Below, in pieces: positions 59,840 through 64,000 of a stretch of DNA of 64,000 bases. The notes under the pieces were generated by a model. That model searched no databases. It saw only the letters and a list, made by a program, of their open reading frames with translations, and was not told the DNA's origin. Every line of letters starts with the position of its first letter. Positions within the stretch are counted from its first letter, which is position 1. Both the position numbers and the translations under genes were made by a program. Source of the DNA: Diplosphaera chodatii (Eukaryota > Chlorophyta > Trebouxiophyceae > Prasiolales > Stichococcaceae); NCBI GenBank assembly GCA_032358165.1, contig JAALGY010000012.1, positions 558,001 through 622,000 of the forward strand. The letters run 5' to 3'.

Positions 59840-61936
59840 TCAGGTGGCTGGCGGCGGCTCTGCTGTCTCCGCACCAACAGCTTTGCCCCCGCGGCGCCTG
59901 ATCGCGGGCCGCTTTGTTGTCGGCGCTGCGGGCGCTGCTCGCTTCCTGGACTCTGTCTGCAGCTGCTGTTCTGCTCCTTCCTGCTGCTGTTGCCGTGGTG
60001 AAGCAGTACCTTCGCCCCTGCCGTCTGGCACACCAGGAATGACATTTGCAGCCGGGGGTGCCTCAGCCTCCGGCGGCTTGCGGAAGGCAAACGCCATGAA
60101 CAAGGAAGACGCAGTCGATAACGACGGGTCCACTTCCCGAAAGTTTGGGTGGAAGTGCTTGAAGTCCCTGCCCGCATCTGCCTGCACATCAATAAGGCAA
60201 CCAGATTGCGTGCAGGAGCAAGGTAGCACAGTGGGCCGATCAAGGTTCCGGGCAGTGGCGCACAGTGTCAAACTGCTTTAGGCCGAAACAGAAACATCAC
60301 AGCAGACAGAGGTCCCGATGCCACCTCGTCGAAGAAGCGGTCGAGGGCCGGACCATAATTGCTAATAGGCTGCAGCCCCAAGCTCTGGGCCACACCCTTG
60401 AACACATTCTCATACACTAGATACTCAAAGGAGCCCTGGCTGTCTCCCTGGCCTGCACAGAGTACACTGCATTCAGTCCTCATTGCACTGCATAACATGT
60501 AGTCCAATTCCACTCAGAACATGAAAGGCAGGCGCGCTGAACTTGTGCAGTATGCTCTCGCAACAGCACCTTGACTGCTGTGGTTTGGGCAATCCGGCAT
60601 GCTCACCTGCCGTAACTGTGTCGCCAATGGCGCAGGTGTAGGCGCTGCCAAACACCGCTGGTGGCGGCTGCCCATGTGCCGCGCAGTTTGCAGTGCGTGC
60701 GGCGCGGCTCTTAGTGCAGGTACCCTCCTCGCAGAAGGTCTGCGCAGCGAGGGTGAGCATGGGACACTCCAGGGTAGGCCGCCGTTTAAGTGCTGCCAGC
60801 ACCCGCTTCCCATCTGGCACCGTGCCAAAAAAGTAGCCGCCTGTGACATCGACAATAAGGGGCCGGCATGGCAAAATGCGAATAGCAATTGCGCGATGCC
60901 TCAGGTCAGTTGTTGTACATCCAGATGATAATCAGCTCAACCTCTCATGCAGCAAGCGAGCAGCAGCCCATTTGATGTCTACAGCAACATGCCTGCTTTC
61001 AGATTGCTGACCACGTTCTGAAGCAGCTGCCGCAGCGCCGCCTCGCTGACGAAAAAGTAGTGGATCGCAAACATGCAGGTGACCGCATCATACTGCTGTG
61101 GCTCCTCCCACTGTGATTGCCCCAGCTCAGGCGACGCCACAAACTCCGCTTGTAATTGGACGCCTGCACGATCTCATGCAGGGGATTGGACAGTTGAACT
61201 GCCTGGGGCAAAGGTCGACAGGCAGCATGCACACAACTGCAAGTTGCCGGTGGACTTGTGGACAATCAGGCGCCACAGCAGCCGTTCATCGCCCCACCTG
61301 GCTGCTGCTGTAGGAGCTCCTGGAACCGTTTGCGTGCCTCCACAATCTCCTGTGGCGAGAGGTCGATGCCCTTGACCCGTTTCACCTGCAGCCAGTGACT
61401 GGTAAGGCACTTGCACAAGCAGTCTTCTGGCGGCACGTCACCGTCCCGCGGTGGTGCCACGTGGATGCAGACATGTAGACAGGTTTGATGAGGCAGACAA
61501 TTTTCTGTCATCTGCATCAGGCCATACGCCTCACCCCTGCATCTAGCCACTTCCGGATGTCGCCGCCGCGACCGCACGCCAGGTCCAGCAGGGACTGCTT
61601 CCCGCCAGCGAACCTGCAGCAAGGCGCTGCTGCCGTTGCATGTCATGATGCCAGATGATCAGAGCAAACCGGCGGCATTGCTGTTGGCCGAAGCACAGGA
61701 TGATCAGGACCTGTTGATCAGCGCGCGCTTGATGTCGTTGTGAAACTTCTTCAGCTGAAAGGCGCCGCCCGCTCGCCTCGCCTTCTCAGCCTGCAGGTGC
61801 CATCCGCTGTGAGCTGTAGTGATGCTGCCAATGCCACCTAGTCTGCCCGGTAAGCGCATACCTCTGCTGATGACAGGTGCTGGTTGGCGTGGGAGTCGTA
61901 ATGCCGCTGCGTGGCATCTATGGCACTCTGGTCCAT
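59840..61936 (-). CDS. RNMT: mRNA cap guanine-N7 methyltransferase
   Basis: About eight exons. The ATG at 61936 opens MDQSAIDATQRHYDSHANQH, then AEKARRAGGAFQLKKFHNDI and KRALIN. The SAM site reads SLLDLACGRGGDIRKWLDAG (about 61600-61545, motif LDLACGRGGDxxKW). Then come VKGIDLSPQEIVEARKRFQE (about 61365, the acidic ribose-binding residue), QYDAVTCMFAIHYFF (about 61090-61045, with HYF of the cap site), GGYFFGTVPDGKRVLAAL (about 60845-60790), GSFEYLVYENVFKGVAQSLG (about 60445) and a last exon with DFKHFHPNFREVDPSLSTAS, LFMAFAFRKP. A disordered tail with KKR-type basic clusters, plausibly nuclear targeting, ends at the stop 59840-59842. The protein methylates the 5' GpppN cap in the nucleus. The order matches yeast Abd1 and plant RNMT. 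Confidence 0.95.
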
Positions 61937-62397
61937 GGTGCCAGCAAGCTTGCAGCCAGCCTGCAAATGAGTGCCGCATGCAGCCTGACAGATTGAGCCG
62001 AAATGGCGTCACCAAGATGACAGCAACGCAGTGCGCCGGGCGACCAAGATTCGATCTCAGTAAGCGCCTGGATAGCGTTGTTTTGCAGAGCTTGCAGCAA
62101 GCCCTGCCACTGTGCAGGCTAGCAATCCAGGTCGAGTGGCTTCATGCAACACTGTGTGTAGTGTCGCTGACTGCAAGATGCCGTGCACAAGGTGAAGGCA
62201 TGTGCGAGTGCAGCACAACAGCAGCTCGCTGTTTTGGCGATTCCTGTTGCAATGAGCTGTTGCAGCTTGCAGGATGTGGATCTGAAAGCATGCTGACGTC
62301 ACCATGATCATTTGCTGCATTGGTGCATTCAGATCCCGGACGTCGCGTCACATTCTAACACACATGTATGTGACGCTTGCGGTACCATTCTTGTCAA
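61937..62397. promoter_or_regulatory. Divergent upstream region of RNMT and Z-ISO
   Basis: These 461 bases separate two divergent starts. ATGTATGTGACG at 62364 offers an upstream ATG with an immediate stop, a possible minimal uORF of Z-ISO. No coding exon was found. Confidence 0.4.
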
Positions 62398-64000
62398 ATG
62401 CTTGAGGGAGTTATGCTGCAGCACGGCAGCATGCACCTCGAGAAGGCACCATGCAGGACAGGCGTAGCAACAGGTTTACTGACGGCCAGGCGCCCAGCAC
62501 ATGCATGCAGTGGACTGCAGCTTGCATCGCTTTCAGCCAGCAGTCATCGCAGACCGCACGTACCAGTGCATCAGGCATGCGTGTCCAGGCACTCCAGCCG
62601 TAGCATGTGCAGATGTGCCGGCACAGACAACCAGCAGCCTGGCGACAACCTGCCGGAACCCATTGCGGAGCTCGTCCGGGCCGTCGGCGAGGATGCGGGA
62701 CTCTTCCGGTTGCAGGATCAGAGCATTTCCGCCTGGGGCGTGTTCACCATGCTGCTGGTCGGCGTGCTGGGCGCCCTGTATGCAGTAAGCAGCAGTGCAC
62801 CATCATGCATGCGCATGTGCACTTGTGTGCACTGCCGCTGTTGTTCGGGCATGACAATCTACGCAACCTACCCACAAGGCCTGGGCCGATGTCTAGTTGC
62901 ATCCACATGCAGGTGTGGATCTCGCCGGAGGGCGGCCTGGCGTCAGACTATGTTCATGCAGTGCAGAACTTGACGGCAAACCCCGAGGTAGTGATCGTGG
63001 CCCTTCTTGCCATCTTCGCCGTCTTTCACAGTGGCCTCGCGTACCTTCGGCCTAAAGGTGGGGTGCCACCTGCGGCCTGGAGTCGGGGTGCTGTCACATG
63101 GGCTAATGTATCTCCATGTTGCTCCATGCTGCTTCACACGAAGCATGCATGTTCATCCGCAACTCAACACACCTAAGATTGCGAATGACAACGAGCAGCG
63201 GAGGAGATAATTGGACCACGGGCTTTTCGGGTGATATTTGCGCTGGTCAGCCTGCCGCTGGCAGTGGTCGCGGTGGTGTACTTCATCAACCACCGGTGCA
63301 CTCTTTGGGATTTTATGGGAATGTCATCGTGCACTTGATCTGCGCCGCACGCAAAGATAGCAGTGTGCAGTTAGATGTTTTATGATTATGAGTTCCTGTC
63401 TTCTCGTTCGCCCCTCAGGTACAGTGGGACGCCGCTGTGGAATGTGCGTGGGCAGCCACTGGTGCACGAGCTGGTGTGGGGTCTGAGCTTCGTGTCCTTC
63501 TTCTTCCTGTACCCCTCCACCTTCAACCTTCTGGAGGTATGGTGCATTGCCTGTGCAATCAGCTGGCTGTGAAGAGTGTGCACTGCCATTTGCATCGTCC
63601 TGCCCCGCAATTGCCACCATGCTGGCAGCTGGAAGCGGGCCATGTCGGACGTAGCGACCATCGACAAGTGTCCCAACATTCCCCACACTTGAAGAAGTAT
63701 GCGTTGTGAACCATGCCAGGTTGCGGCAGTCGACGAACCAAAGCTGCACCTATGGGACACAGGCGTCATCCGCATCACTCGCCACCCGCAGGTGATGTGC
63801 TGGGGCACAGCAGGGGCCTGATGTGATGATGCATCCAGTGGCGACAATAAAGCGCTCTAGTGCAGTAGATAAAGTTTTGCCATGAACACCTGGCAGCCTG
63901 AGCACAGTATGAGTTTTGCATTTCCTCTCACAGGCCTTCGGCCAGCTGATATGGTGCGCTGCCCATGTGCTATGGATCGGCAGCAGCTTCATGGTGACGA
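62398..64000 (+). CDS. ZISO: 15-cis-zeta-carotene isomerase (Z-ISO), 3' partial
   Basis: The ATG at 62398 ([15 protein letters not shown]) begins a Ser/Arg/His-rich plastid transit region. The mature part opens [20 protein letters not shown] and [18 protein letters not shown] (about 62670-62780). It is followed by [40 protein letters not shown] (about 62990-63055), [20 protein letters not shown] (about 63220-63280), [36 protein letters not shown] (about 63495-63537), [24 protein letters not shown] (63720-63790) and [20 protein letters not shown]. The last exon is cut by the right edge. These are NnrU-type membrane helices: the His residues in VFHSGLA and ITRHPQ are the haem ligands known in plant Z-ISO, which isomerises the 15-cis bond of zeta-carotene in the plastid membrane for carotenoid synthesis. 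Confidence 0.93.

Overview
The window is nuclear DNA of a photosynthetic eukaryote, most likely a chlorophyte green alga. Every gene is split by many short introns (mostly about 65-300 bases) with GT...AG borders and acceptors that usually read TGCAG. Coding sequence is GC-rich and rich in Ala, Gln and CAG/CTG runs. Several products are plastid proteins (zeta-carotene isomerase, plastid-type ribosomal protein L4, a DEAD-box helicase of the chloroplast RH58 type, a sigma-factor-like protein). The species cannot be named from sequence alone. All CDS coordinates are gene spans that include introns; exons were placed by homology plus splice-phase checking by eye.

Layout, left to right: the 3' end of a tail-anchored ascorbate peroxidase (+, 1-710); an MT-A70 adenine methyltransferase of the MTA1 type (-, 992-2727) divergent from the exosome helicase MTR4 (+, 2959-9871); a plastid-type SAM methyltransferase (+, 10602-12391) followed by a 5'-truncated sigma-70 region 3/4 coding unit (+, 12407-13180); the CRL4 substrate receptor CDT2/DTL (-, 13842-18435) divergent from tubulin cofactor D (+, 19167-27075); a TOM2A-like tetraspanin with an extensin-like loop (-, 27273-29152) divergent from the PLP homeostasis protein PLPBP (+, 29887-31520); a DUF1764 protein (-, 31754-32412) divergent from SDHAF2 (+, 32848-33878); a possible broken F-box fragment; an alpha/beta hydrolase (+, 34631-36476); an unrecognised gene (+, 37088-38451); peptidyl-tRNA hydrolase 2 (-, 38905-39961) divergent from an F-box protein (+, 40440-41308); mitochondrial HSP70 (-, 41941-46512) divergent from RH58-like helicase (+, 47212-50001); a GT7 beta-1,4-galactosyltransferase-like gene (+, 50458-51934); mitochondrial dihydrolipoyl dehydrogenase (-, 52085-55522); plastid uL4 (-, 55851-57275) divergent from a PRA1-family gene (+, 57756-about 59477); mRNA cap guanine-N7 methyltransferase (-, 59840-61936) divergent from Z-ISO (+, 62398 to the right edge, 3' partial).

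The genes do not form one pathway: this is an ordinary, gene-dense housekeeping region. RNA metabolism recurs (MTR4, RNMT, RH58, PTH2), as do organelle maintenance genes (mtHSP70, LPD, SDHAF2, uL4c, Z-ISO, APX). I saw no transposon, CRISPR array, rRNA or tRNA gene, and no obvious new multi-gene system. The items most worth a second look are the MTA1-type methyltransferase, the tetraspanin with extensin-like and His-rich insert plus CaaX end, the sigma-factor fragment, the CDT2 PIP box with a long tail, the GT7 enzyme, and the unrecognised gene at 37-38.5 kb.
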